Assembly (NCBI GenBank): GCA_016927835.1
Contig: JAFGMA010000171.1
Location: forward strand, 1-64,000
Length of the DNA stretch: 64,000 bases
From: Candidatus Zhuqueibacterota bacterium
Lineage (GTDB): Bacteria > Zhuqueibacterota > Zhuqueibacteria > Thermofontimicrobiales > Sulfurfontimicrobiaceae
Direction of reading: 5' to 3'
Positions 39,290 through 49,299 of this stretch are shown one piece after another. The position numbers and the translations under genes were made by a program. Numbering within the stretch: the stretch's first letter is position 1; the number at the start of each line of letters is the position of its first letter. A model generated the notes under the pieces. That model was given only the letters and a program-made list of their open reading frames with translations. It did no database searches and had not been told where the DNA came from.

Positions 39290-41476
39290 CTACACCTGAA
39301 CGTCGTCTTCCCACCAATCGCGTTTCGGCTGTGCGATTCGGAAAAACTCCCCGTTCGGATGAAAAATGGATGGCTGGGTAGAAGGTGCTTGATAGATCAT
39401 CTGGTTCCGAAATTTTATTTTACTCGCTTCGGCAAAGCCATACCGGAGTCGGTTTTCTGTCTGGCGAATCAGCAGCAAGCGCGCATCGGTTGCCAGCAGT
39501 TGATCGCCAAACGAAATTTCGCCGCGTTCATAGCGATATTTCGGACGAATTTCATCTTCAACCAGATCCAGTTCAAGATCCAGTTTCAGACAAATAATGT
39601 GGCGATACCCATCGAAATCAATAATCAACCCGACACCTTTGGTATTTAGCGATGGCTGCAAATCCGAAATTCGGGCGACCAGTTTTTCGAGATCCGCCCC
39701 TTTGTCATGCGGGATGAGCAGCGTGCAAAAATGCACGATCTCATTTCGTTTGAATTCGCGGAAGAGCGATTGATAGACTGTATAATTTACCATCCGGTTT
39801 CGCAGCAGTTGTTCGCTGCTGATATTCATTCCGACTTGTGGTTTGAACCATATCAAGAGCCGTCGGTCGCCGGGATTGCGCCATCCCATAATTTCATTTA
39901 AGCGTGAATCGAACCAGTTGGGACCAAAATTCAAAAGCTGCTCGGTGTGAAAGAGAGAATTGATATTCAAAAACGTATCATCCAGAATCCTAACACTATC
40001 GATGAGCACGAACATGTCCTCTGCTTTCAGGTAAATGATGCTTCGGTCCCATTCCCATTTTTCTTCGCTGCGCTTTACGCGGGTTCGCGAATAATCCCAT
40101 CGATCGAAATTGAAAAAGTGGATGCGCTCGGTGTGGGTTGGCTGGTACCATGATCGTTTGTGCAGTGAATTCAATAACGGTTCACTGCGATCCGGCGGTT
40201 CGTTACGGAAAACGAGTCTATTATGATAAAAATCCGCTCGATACATGCCGTTAGTCAACGTCTCTCGATATCCGGCATCATTCAAAAGCACGGATCCGCG
40301 GCTCATCAGAAGACAAATCGCATTTTCATCGGCATGACCGTGGTGCATTTTTTCTGCTGGCACATTGATGGTCTGGCGCAGATAATCGCGGTCGCAGCGC
40401 CCGTAATCCTGATCGCCCTTGTAATTGAGCATTAAAAAGCTGCTGTCAGGTTCCCAGCCATTGCGGAAGACGATTTTTTTGCCAGCCAGGTCATCCATCA
40501 CCATTCTGCTGCCTGAAACAGGTTTACGTATTCCCACCGAATCGCCGCAGCATTCGTACAGAAATGGAAAGTCAATGTCGATTTCATCGGGTTTGGCGTG
40601 TTTGGCTTTGGTCTCAAAAATCCGGCTGGCTGCCCATTTAAATTCCTCATTTTTATATTCTTTTGCGCCTCTTTCGAAACAGGTCAGATACCAGTGCCAG
40701 CACTCCTGCCATCGGGCATCGCCATAGTCGGTGACCATTCCGTGCGGCGCCATCAGGTGCAGGAAATAATTCAAATAATACAGCATATTATATTCCCGGA
40801 ACAAATTGGGCAATTCGAGGATATCGGCGATATGCATCATCTTCGATAGCCATAGCGGGAGGTAGATCTGGGCATCTTCGATTGACCATTTTCCCCAACT
40901 GGAATCAAGCAGGTGCCGGCATAGTTTTTTCCAGCGCGGAGTTGCCGGATGGCGTGGCAATAGCGTGATGATGCGCGCAAAGTCACGCGTTGTCCAGAGC
41001 GCCCGGTTATGTGCGCCCCATTCGTGGAAATTAAAAAATGATTCAGCATAATCCGCCAGCCAGCCTTCGATGAGTTTCGTTTCATCCGCAGACAGGATCC
41101 CGTGTTTTTTCAAATAGGAGTATGCTTCGGGCGGAACCTGGGGCACACGCTTCCAGAAGCCATATTTGTCCTGATTCCGGCTCGGACCAAATGCAGTCGG
41201 AAACCATTCTTCAATTTCGCGCAATTGAAGTAAAGCTTTTTTTGCCTGGTGCGCGCAATCCATATCGCCGGAAACATCGAATAAAAACGCCTCGAAAGTG
41301 GCGCTGGTGAATATAAATGACGGGAAATCGCGAGCCAGAATGCTGTCCGGATCGAATTTCAACCGCCACGCTTCGAGCCGCGCATTGTAGGTTTCCCTGA
41401 TGTGTGCAGCAGCGAGTTGTATCAATTCCAGGTAATGTTGACGCGTTGCAGGATTAAATTTTTCATCTTTAGACAT
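39290..41476 (-). CDS. Heparinase II/III-like protein (putative polysaccharide lyase)
   Basis: 728 aa; 'NFHEWGAHNRALWTTRDFARIITLLP', 'KMHHGHADENAICLLMSRGSVLLNDAGYRE' resemble alginate/heparin lyase-like cores. Confidence 0.7.
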   Translation of the reverse strand: MSKDEKFNPATRQHYLELIQLAAAHIRETYNARLEAWRLKFDPDSILARDFPSFIFTSATFEAFLFDVSGDMDCAHQAKKALLQLREIEEWFPTAFGPSRNQDKYGFWKRVPQVPPEAYSYLKKHGILSADETKLIEGWLADYAESFFNFHEWGAHNRALWTTRDFARIITLLPRHPATPRWKKLCRHLLDSSWGKWSIEDAQIYLPLWLSKMMHIADILELPNLFREYNMLYYLNYFLHLMAPHGMVTDYGDARWQECWHWYLTCFERGAKEYKNEEFKWAASRIFETKAKHAKPDEIDIDFPFLYECCGDSVGIRKPVSGSRMVMDDLAGKKIVFRNGWEPDSSFLMLNYKGDQDYGRCDRDYLRQTINVPAEKMHHGHADENAICLLMSRGSVLLNDAGYRETLTNGMYRADFYHNRLVFRNEPPDRSEPLLNSLHKRSWYQPTHTERIHFFNFDRWDYSRTRVKRSEEKWEWDRSIIYLKAEDMFVLIDSVRILDDTFLNINSLFHTEQLLNFGPNWFDSRLNEIMGWRNPGDRRLLIWFKPQVGMNISSEQLLRNRMVNYTVYQSLFREFKRNEIVHFCTLLIPHDKGADLEKLVARISDLQPSLNTKGVGLIIDFDGYRHIICLKLDLELDLVEDEIRPKYRYERGEISFGDQLLATDARLLLIRQTENRLRYGFAEASKIKFRNQMIYQAPSTQPSIFHPNGEFFRIAQPKRDWWEDDVQV

Positions 41477-41822
41477 GGAATGTTCCCACTCATGAGTTCA
41501 GCTTTTCAAATGATTTTGCTAATACACAGTATAACAAATTATTGCCCGTTTCGCCGGAAATTTGCTGCCAGATGTCGATGGAAGCCGATCTCGTAACAGC
41601 TATTTCTTTCCGTTGCGAAATGGGCATGATACTCCGGAGGCGAGCCGAAGACAATACAAAAATAAATGTTAAAAGTCAAGTGAAGATTTCGTGGCGGGTG
41701 TAATCCCTTTGGTAAGGGGACAAAATCCTTCCGGTGTACGATAAAAATGCGGGAGTGATAAAATCTGACCATCTCTAACTAACCGTGTCTGCCAGCCGGA
41801 TACGCAGGATACATTCGAAAGT

Positions 41823-44420
41823 CTACCCTTTGAATTTATAGAAGAAACGCACGGCGCGCACAATGTTTACAAAATTCAAAGCGGTTTTCCACTTCGGGTG
41901 GCTGCGAATGATTTTTTTATTGAAAGTCTTCGGAAAACTATCGAAAAATGCTACCTCATCCGCTGTCAAATCGCTTTTGGAGTATTTTGATTTTAAAAAG
42001 ATCTGGGTAAATTTTTCATACGCCAGATTGAATTTCGGATCGATCACATTCCTGGCAAATTCCAGCGCAGTTTGTCCTACCCTGCGATAGCCGTACATAT
42101 TCAATAGATAGCTCGAAAATTTGTAAATGAAATATGCCCGATTCGCCGGCTTTGATTTCGATTTTGCTTTAGTGTAAAAATAGAGATAACATGCGCCGGG
42201 AAACAAACCTATGATTACGATGAAGCCGATAAGGATGATCATCGCCGATTGTCCGAACTTTTCGCCAAGGATGGGCTTTTCGGGCGTTTGCTTGTCTTTG
42301 ATACCAATTTTCGGCATCAATATGAACTCCCTGACCGGTATGGGCTTCGGGAGCGCGTTATACCATTGCGGCAGCAGCCTGTTTGTGGTCGGTGGTTGAA
42401 TCTGGTCAATTTCACCCTTATGCGACGCAGCCAGAACGATGTCATCTTCGCGTAATTTCAGCAGGGGTATCCTGCCGGCGAAGCTGTTAACGGAATCGGA
42501 ATCCGTCTTCAGAACCAGCGATACATTCGTGGGGCACGGAAGCGGGCTATCCTTGAAGCTCAGTTGCCGGGGCTGTATCTCCACCTCGCGCGACGTCGGG
42601 TGCACCCGCTTGATCCTGCCGAAAACCGCCAGCGTTGATCGTTCGATGATTAGCGGCGGCGTCGGATCGGGTCGCGGTGGCTCTTCTCCCTCGGCGCTGG
42701 GCGTCGTATCAAAATCCAGCCACCCATATTTCGGGAAAAACACCTCAATCCACGCATGCGCCTGGTCCGCGTAAAACCAGTACCAGCCCGGATTGCGATT
42801 GCTGCGATCGAACGTATTGAATCCCACCACAATCCGGCAGGGAATTCCGGCTGCACGCAGCAAAAACAACGTGGCAAACGCATAATAGCTGCAATAGCCT
42901 TTATGATTTTCAAAGAGAAAGTAATTCAACAATGATTGATCGGGATCCGAAGGCTTGCCAGGTGCAAGTGAATAACTGAAAATACGATCACCATTCCCAT
43001 CGGTCGATTCAAAGTAGCTCCGAATTCGATTCAATTTTTCCATCGGCTTCGTGGCTGAACCAGTCAGTCTATTCGCCAGTTGTTGGACCATGGTGTCGCA
43101 TTCCATGGGTTTGGTGTAATAGGCGAGAAATGACGAATCCACCCCGGAATAATCCTCGATCTGATGCAGCAAGCTTTCGCGCTGTTGTTGAAACTGCACC
43201 AGAAACGGATCTTTGATATTATAAACGAAATAGGATAAATTCAAGTCGGATACCATGGATGAACAACGATATGCCAGATGAAACATCGAGTGTCGAAATT
43301 CTGTTTCCGGATTCTCAGGGATCCGCTGGCAATAATAGGCAATGTTGGGTGCCACAAATGATTTTCCGGAAAGATTTTTAAGGAATACGATGATTTCAAC
43401 CGGTCGGCGAAATTTGTAGCCTTTGCTAATCCGGTAAATGTTGGTATCGCGCTCGCTCAGATACATCGGAATTTGAGCGGGATTCGGGCTGAATAAATCC
43501 GATTCGATTGGGGGGGCGGCATCGATTTGAAATGTTTCACTTCCCGGATCATACTGGGATAAAATAAAGCGCCTGAAATGCACCGGCATTGGAACCAATT
43601 TATCTTTGTGTTCGATAAAATTTTTAATATACGCACAAAACAGCGTCTCTTCATTGCGTTGAAGCTCAGGCAGCAATTTGATAAAATTTTGTATATCAAA
43701 TCTGCCATTGGCATCCTTTTCAATAAGGCTGAGATTCTCATTCTGCTTTTGGCGGAGGTGATCCTGAACGCGCTGTTCAATAACACTCAAAAAAACGAAT
43801 AGCGCTGTAAACGGAATGAGCAGGATGAAGATAAACAGGAATGTCCTGTTCACCAGACTGAATACAATTTTCTTGTTGACCGTTTGCAGTTTTCTCAGAA
43901 TTTCATTTATATAAATGATGTACGAACAATACAGCAGGATCGGTGAGAAATAGGAGATGATATAGACCGAGGTCAATTGATCGGTTGATCGGATGAAGAT
44001 GAATCCTGCCAGCGAAAAAATAATAATCGCAAACGGGATCGCGAACCGCCCGAATCTGGCGAAGCCGTATCCGACAATCCACGACAGTAAAAACAGGCAT
44101 GCATACAGTGCGAACCGAATGACCGCAAAAAACAGATCGAATTCGCCCACAAAAACATTATTGATCAGTTTATAGACAAAATAGGCAAGGAGAAATAGAA
44201 TGAGAAACGTGGTTGTGAATCGAATTTGATACGAATACATCGCAAATGAAATGCAAACGCCAATGGTAAAAATTATAAATTGCGTGAAAAAATTTGTGCC
44301 GAATTGTGCCAGATTTTGTGACGCGAGATCAAGAATGAAGCCGATGATTAAAATCGTTGGACCAACCTTGAAAACCAAATTTGCCAGCAGTAAAGAGATA
44401 GAAATCTTCTGAGTCTTCAT
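41823..44420 (-). CDS. Multi-spanning transglutaminase-like (TgpA-type) protein
   Basis: 865 aa; N-terminal TM segments; catalytic Cys/His/Asp in 'GYCSYYAFATLFLLRAAGIPCRIVVGF', 'AHAWIEVFFPKYGWLDFDTTP'. Confidence 0.9.
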   Translation of the reverse strand: MKTQKISISLLLANLVFKVGPTILIIGFILDLASQNLAQFGTNFFTQFIIFTIGVCISFAMYSYQIRFTTTFLILFLLAYFVYKLINNVFVGEFDLFFAVIRFALYACLFLLSWIVGYGFARFGRFAIPFAIIIFSLAGFIFIRSTDQLTSVYIISYFSPILLYCSYIIYINEILRKLQTVNKKIVFSLVNRTFLFIFILLIPFTALFVFLSVIEQRVQDHLRQKQNENLSLIEKDANGRFDIQNFIKLLPELQRNEETLFCAYIKNFIEHKDKLVPMPVHFRRFILSQYDPGSETFQIDAAPPIESDLFSPNPAQIPMYLSERDTNIYRISKGYKFRRPVEIIVFLKNLSGKSFVAPNIAYYCQRIPENPETEFRHSMFHLAYRCSSMVSDLNLSYFVYNIKDPFLVQFQQQRESLLHQIEDYSGVDSSFLAYYTKPMECDTMVQQLANRLTGSATKPMEKLNRIRSYFESTDGNGDRIFSYSLAPGKPSDPDQSLLNYFLFENHKGYCSYYAFATLFLLRAAGIPCRIVVGFNTFDRSNRNPGWYWFYADQAHAWIEVFFPKYGWLDFDTTPSAEGEEPPRPDPTPPLIIERSTLAVFGRIKRVHPTSREVEIQPRQLSFKDSPLPCPTNVSLVLKTDSDSVNSFAGRIPLLKLREDDIVLAASHKGEIDQIQPPTTNRLLPQWYNALPKPIPVREFILMPKIGIKDKQTPEKPILGEKFGQSAMIILIGFIVIIGLFPGACYLYFYTKAKSKSKPANRAYFIYKFSSYLLNMYGYRRVGQTALEFARNVIDPKFNLAYEKFTQIFLKSKYSKSDLTADEVAFFDSFPKTFNKKIIRSHPKWKTALNFVNIVRAVRFFYKFKG

Positions 44421-45832
44421 AATTTAGTTACCTTGAGATTTGAACCAGCCACAAAATTCTGTATTGACATTTCATTATGAGCAATAAATCGCCGGTATTT
44501 TTGACCGCCCAGTTTTCGGCGCGCCGCTCGCATCGGTCCGCTCTGTTCGAACAGGAACAGCTTTTTCCAGGCAAAGCCGGGTTCGGATTTTTGAAACAGG
44601 CTGGATACCTGAAACCAAAAAATTTTGCATGATTCCGCGCGTATGGGAAAAATGCGCATCAAATCATCCACGGGGCACAACGAGGAAAAGAACACAATTT
44701 TGGGTCCTGAAAATGCTTGCGTCCCGGTGCGCGGATCCATGAAAGAAGCAACAGAAAATTCATTTTGCCAGCTTGAACTGCTGATCTGGTAGAGCAATCG
44801 TTCGTGTTCGTTAAGCTGGTAATTGGTCTGAATCTGCTGATCGGTCGTGAGCCGTACGGTAAATCCTCGCGCCACAATGGAATCGATAACCTGCCGGATT
44901 CTGTCTTTGTAGTAATCCAGCATGATCTGACTCAACTCATCTTCGCCATCCGAATGCAATTGATTATAAAAAGTCACCAGCACATCCACATGCGATGCGT
45001 ATGGATGAATTCTATCGGGAATACGAACCACCAGTTCCCGATTCTTCGCATATATTTTCCATACCAGACGCCGAAGATCGTCGCCCGGCTCAAACTTCTT
45101 ATAATTCAGGTATTCGCCAGCCACGATTTTATTCGCATACACTTTGGTAACCGGATCTTTTGTCTGTTCGGTGGGACATTCGAAATCCAGGTGTGTGCCA
45201 GAAGCCGGCGTGGTGAAAATGCCCATATTTTCAATTTCCCGGTAAGGCAGCGAAAAAATGTGAAACATATCTTCAAAATGGATGAAGCTGCTTTTGATGC
45301 GGTAATCCCGAATCGTGGGCAGGGCAATCTCCCGCACACCTTTGATACCGGTTTCCTTGTAGCCCCGCTTACCCCTGGTTCTGATCACCTCATTCAGAAA
45401 AATATCCTCGGTTTGCAGGTAATCATCGAAAACCAGGTTCACCTTTGCGAATCCCATCGCCGGCACGCGAATTCCCTGGATTTCTATCCTCACTTTGACC
45501 AGACCGGCTTCGAAATGCGTGCTGTCAAAATAGATCTTGATGATGTCTCTTCGTTCTTCGGGTCGGTTTTCGAGGATTCGCTTTTTAAATAAAAAATTGA
45601 TCCAGGGCGTCAGGCAGGTGGCAAGGCTGATGGCGAGAACAATTGCAAAAAAGCCCAGCGCAAACAAGCTGATCGTCGCCTGCACGGGTTTGGCGGCTTC
45701 GGAGCCAGTTGAATATGAGTGCCTGAACCAGGCGTAGCAGATCAGGCTGGCGAAAAACAGGAAGAAAAAATTCTGGCGTAAAAAGAAATAATTGCTGTAA
45801 TATTTCAATTTCCGGCGCGTAGTCAATTTCAT
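44417..45832 (-). CDS. DUF58 domain protein
   Basis: 471 aa; 'GEYLNYKKFEPGDDLRRLVWKIYAKNRELVVRIPD' matches the DUF58 signature; overlaps the transglutaminase gene by 4 nt. Confidence 0.88.
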   Translation of the reverse strand: MKLTTRRKLKYYSNYFFLRQNFFFLFFASLICYAWFRHSYSTGSEAAKPVQATISLFALGFFAIVLAISLATCLTPWINFLFKKRILENRPEERRDIIKIYFDSTHFEAGLVKVRIEIQGIRVPAMGFAKVNLVFDDYLQTEDIFLNEVIRTRGKRGYKETGIKGVREIALPTIRDYRIKSSFIHFEDMFHIFSLPYREIENMGIFTTPASGTHLDFECPTEQTKDPVTKVYANKIVAGEYLNYKKFEPGDDLRRLVWKIYAKNRELVVRIPDRIHPYASHVDVLVTFYNQLHSDGEDELSQIMLDYYKDRIRQVIDSIVARGFTVRLTTDQQIQTNYQLNEHERLLYQISSSSWQNEFSVASFMDPRTGTQAFSGPKIVFFSSLCPVDDLMRIFPIRAESCKIFWFQVSSLFQKSEPGFAWKKLFLFEQSGPMRAARRKLGGQKYRRFIAHNEMSIQNFVAGSNLKVTKL

Positions 45833-46130
45833 CAGGCGCTCTCTTCTGACTTGGCTTTTTCAGATAAATTGCATAATTTGCCGTCAACTGCTGAAAATCA
45901 TGTGACCATTTCGGCGACCGGGCTGGCGGCACAATTTTTTTCGTTAGCAGGTGAAAAATTCGCATAGGCTGGACGCGCAATAGCTCGAGCCAATTATTCC
46001 AGCAAATTACCTGCCGACGTGTCGCTATGATCAGATTTATCAGTATTGAAATAATGATAACAAATAATTTTTCGATTGTCAAGGAAAAAAGCTGGGGGTG
46101 AAGTTATCCCACAATAATGAAATGGAGATG

Positions 46131-46175
46131 ACCTTTCAAAGGCTTTGAGCTATGCTGACAATAACCAAACAACGA
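46131..46175. repeat. Possible truncated copy of the dispersed repeat
   Basis: acctttcaaaggctttgagctatgctgacaataac resembles acctttgaaaggttaacttatgctgccaattac in copy 1. Confidence 0.35.
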
Positions 46176-46273
46176 TGAAGCGGTTGAGATTATATAGTCA
46201 AGATTAATATAATGAATGAATTGCTCATAATAACTGAAAGGATGAAGGCAAAACTTGATAAAGCTGCTAATAG

Positions 46274-47098
46274 CTATAACGCCACCAAAAACGGAATCCC
46301 CAACTGCGCGACTTTATAAGTGAGCCTCCCCTCCGCTTGCACCACAAAATCCGCCACATTCGCCGTATTCAGCGTGTACATGTCATAATGCATGGGGATC
46401 ACCTTTTTCGCCTCAATCGCTTCTGCAAATGCAATCGCTTCTTCGATGCTGAAATTGGGCTCGAATTTCAGTTCCGGCGGCTGGTATCCGTTGATGGGCA
46501 GCAACGCCAGATCGATTTTGAAATCCTTGAGATAATCAACCTGACCATCATAAGGGACGGTGTCGCCGGCGTGAAAAATGGTGACGCCTTCAATTTCGAT
46601 CAGATACGAGAGGAAATGATAGCCATTCGCTTCATCGTAAGCCAGCTTTGAATGCGCGGCGGGAATCGCGTGCACCGTCAAATTATGGATGCGCTTATTG
46701 TCTTCGCCGCGCAGCAGAGATAATTTTGCTTCATCAACAAATAGTGACAGCATTCGCTGCCGCGCCACCTGTGGTGCAACAAAGCGGATTTGGGGATTGC
46801 GCAGTGCGATGATCGGGATGGTGAAGGGATCAATATGGTCGGCGTGATCGTGGGTGCAGAGGACAACATCGATGCCGAATAATTCTTTCGGCTGAATGGG
46901 GATGGCGGACATGCGGATGTGCTCATTCTCCCAGCCATAAGTCCATTGTTCGGCAAAATCCGAAAGATAGGGATCGATGAAAAACACACTGGATTGGCTT
47001 TTAATCAAAAATCCGTTTTGCCCCAGCCAGACGATTGCCAGTTGTCGGGCTTCGGGTTGAAAGCTGTACAGCTTTTTTAGTATTGGGTGTGGGTGCAT
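46274..47098 (-). CDS. MBL-fold metallo-hydrolase (UlaG-like)
   Basis: 274 aa; 'VLCTHDHADHIDPFTIP', 'IFHAGDTVPYDGQ', 'VIPMHYDMY'. Confidence 0.88.
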   Translation of the reverse strand: MHPHPILKKLYSFQPEARQLAIVWLGQNGFLIKSQSSVFFIDPYLSDFAEQWTYGWENEHIRMSAIPIQPKELFGIDVVLCTHDHADHIDPFTIPIIALRNPQIRFVAPQVARQRMLSLFVDEAKLSLLRGEDNKRIHNLTVHAIPAAHSKLAYDEANGYHFLSYLIEIEGVTIFHAGDTVPYDGQVDYLKDFKIDLALLPINGYQPPELKFEPNFSIEEAIAFAEAIEAKKVIPMHYDMYTLNTANVADFVVQAEGRLTYKVAQLGIPFLVAL

Positions 47099-47184
47099 GC
47101 GATGGATCTCCAGGGAATAAATATGCGTTTGGGCAAAATGAAACTGTCTGTGAAAAACGCCAAAGTAAACTTTGGCACTCCTTC

Positions 47185-48060
47185 CTATAGATCGGGGCGG
47201 CTGGCGCAGAATCCGAGTGTCAGTCCGCCATCAACCACGAATGAAGCGCCGGTGATATAGTTGGCTTCATCCGATGCCAGGAAACAGATCATCGCGGCGA
47301 TTTCCGGAGGTTGCCCCACTCGTGCTGCGGGAACTGCGGTTAGGAATTGCTGCTGTCTCGCCGGATCGGTGAGATCGGTGGCAATTGCCCCGGGAGTGAC
47401 ATGGTTCACCTGGATATTATATTGAGCCAGTTCGAGCGCCATATTTTTGGTGAGCATCAGCAATCCCCCTTTTGAGGTGCTGTAATGCGCAAAATTACGC
47501 TTGGTTTGAAATTCGTGCACCGAACCGATGTTGATAATTTTCCCCCCGCCCTGTTTCACCATCATTTTCGCTGCCAACTGACTGCTGATAAACGGCGCTT
47601 TGAGATTCACCGCAAAAATCCGATCCCATTCCTTTTCCGGCAGCTCCAGGAACGGATAGCCATTCTGTACCACAGCATTATTCACCAGGATATCAAGTCG
47701 ACCGAAATGCGCTTCGATTATCCGGAACATCTCACGGATTGCATCTGCATCTCCCAATTCGCACGGCAGTTTCAGGCTGTTCGGACTCAACTGCTTGACC
47801 TGGTTGAATGCCTGCTCCAATTTTTCTGATTCAGCGTGACCGTGTACAATGACATGAGCGCCTTCGCTGGCAAATCGAAACGCGGTCTCTCTGCCGATGC
47901 CCCGGCTGGAACCGGTCACCAGCACGACTTTTTCTGCGAATCGCATACTATCCCTCCGGTTGGTGGTTTGGTCTTTTAAAAATTTGATTTGAAAATTCGA
48001 TAGCCGCAATCGGTTCTTGGCAGCTTTTATTGATACACGAAAGCGACATCCGCAGCTCAA
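47185..48060 (-). CDS. SDR family oxidoreductase
   Basis: 291 aa; 'VVLVTGSSRGIGRETAFRFASEG', 'ILVNNAVVQNG', 'YSTSKGGLLMLTKNMALELA'. Confidence 0.93.
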   Translation of the reverse strand: MSCGCRFRVSIKAAKNRLRLSNFQIKFLKDQTTNRRDSMRFAEKVVLVTGSSRGIGRETAFRFASEGAHVIVHGHAESEKLEQAFNQVKQLSPNSLKLPCELGDADAIREMFRIIEAHFGRLDILVNNAVVQNGYPFLELPEKEWDRIFAVNLKAPFISSQLAAKMMVKQGGGKIINIGSVHEFQTKRNFAHYSTSKGGLLMLTKNMALELAQYNIQVNHVTPGAIATDLTDPARQQQFLTAVPAARVGQPPEIAAMICFLASDEANYITGASFVVDGGLTLGFCASRPDL

Positions 48061-49190
48061 TATTTCCCATAAGAGCGCGCGGTCTCAATCATCGCGTGCA
48101 GGTTTTCGAACGGCGTATCTCTTCCGCACTGATCACCGGTTGAAAGAATGAATTTTCCGCCTTCAGCAGCGACATCGATTGCATGCCGGCTGGCAGAGAT
48201 GACATCTTCGACCCTACCTTTGAGCATCACACTGGTGGTATGCAAATTCCCTTTGAGGGCGATTTTTTTGCCGTATAAGCGTTTTATCTCCGCCAGATCG
48301 CAATCTCCCATGGGCGGTCCTTCCAGCGGATCGATCAACGTGAGATTGGTTTCTTCGGCAAAAATTTTCACCAATTCTTTTTCAGGTCCGCAGGAATGCA
48401 CGTGGGTGGGTATGCCAGCTTCGGTCGCCAATTCAATAGCGCGTTTCACCGCCGGCAAAGCGAGCTTGCGGAAAATATCCACCGTCTGGAACACGAGCGT
48501 TCCCGATCCGCCGACACACAGAAAATCCGGCTTGACTTCCATCGCCATCACCTTGCGGAAGCGGTCTTCAGCCTGTTCAATCCGTTCAGATGCCAACGCT
48601 TCATATTTTTTCGGATTGTCATAATAATCGTAAATCGCTTCTTCATTGCCAAGCACGCTGCTAAACGTGACGAAAGCCCCCACCAAACCCTGGTCGCCCA
48701 TCAACTGCTTTGCCCGCTTGAATCCTGCCGGACCGCGATCGTATTCCTTCACGCCCCAGATCGGTTCCCATCGCTTCGGTTCATGCGGCAGCCCGATTTT
48801 TTGCGGCAATAAGCTGCGAGTCGGTGGATCTGCCACATAATACACATCAACGGCATTCCGCCAGATCCGTTTGCCGTTGCTGACTCGCGACGCCTGAACC
48901 ACGATGCGCTCATCATTTTTAAATACAATGAACCGTTCCCATCCGGACTCTTCCTGCTGCTGATCCGGGAATGTCAGCGGGAAATATCCATCCATGAATG
49001 CATCGATATTGAAATATTTTGCGCAATTGACATATGCTTCCCAGCCTGGCGGATCGTTATATAGATAGATATCCCAAAACGGCTTGCCGGTTAATTTTGC
49101 AGGTATCATGTTCGAAAAGTCTGGTGAAACCGGCACACAATCCGGAATCTCACCTCGAAGAACTGCTTGCAGTCGTTCCTTTGAAGTCAT
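48057..49190 (-). CDS. Uroporphyrinogen decarboxylase family (methyltransferase-like)
   Basis: 377 aa; 'MTSKERLQAVLRGEIPDCVPVSPDF', 'HVHSCGPEKELVKIFAEE', 'ALKGNLHTTSVMLKG', 'FILSTGDQCGRDTPFENL'. Confidence 0.88.
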   Translation of the reverse strand: MTSKERLQAVLRGEIPDCVPVSPDFSNMIPAKLTGKPFWDIYLYNDPPGWEAYVNCAKYFNIDAFMDGYFPLTFPDQQQEESGWERFIVFKNDERIVVQASRVSNGKRIWRNAVDVYYVADPPTRSLLPQKIGLPHEPKRWEPIWGVKEYDRGPAGFKRAKQLMGDQGLVGAFVTFSSVLGNEEAIYDYYDNPKKYEALASERIEQAEDRFRKVMAMEVKPDFLCVGGSGTLVFQTVDIFRKLALPAVKRAIELATEAGIPTHVHSCGPEKELVKIFAEETNLTLIDPLEGPPMGDCDLAEIKRLYGKKIALKGNLHTTSVMLKGRVEDVISASRHAIDVAAEGGKFILSTGDQCGRDTPFENLHAMIETARSYGKY

Positions 49191-49299
49191 TTAATCCTTT
49201 CTCTGATCGAGTCGATTTGCATCTGCATTCTAAGCAGCTTTTCTACGAATCCGGGAACACACCGATTTGCCTGGCATATCAGAACTGCTTTGATGCGCC

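Noticed and set aside
41690-41800. 'gtaatccctttggtaagggg' segment as another copy of the dispersed repeat
   Set aside because: Only a short GC-rich hairpin-like similarity; no extended match to the 190-bp repeat.
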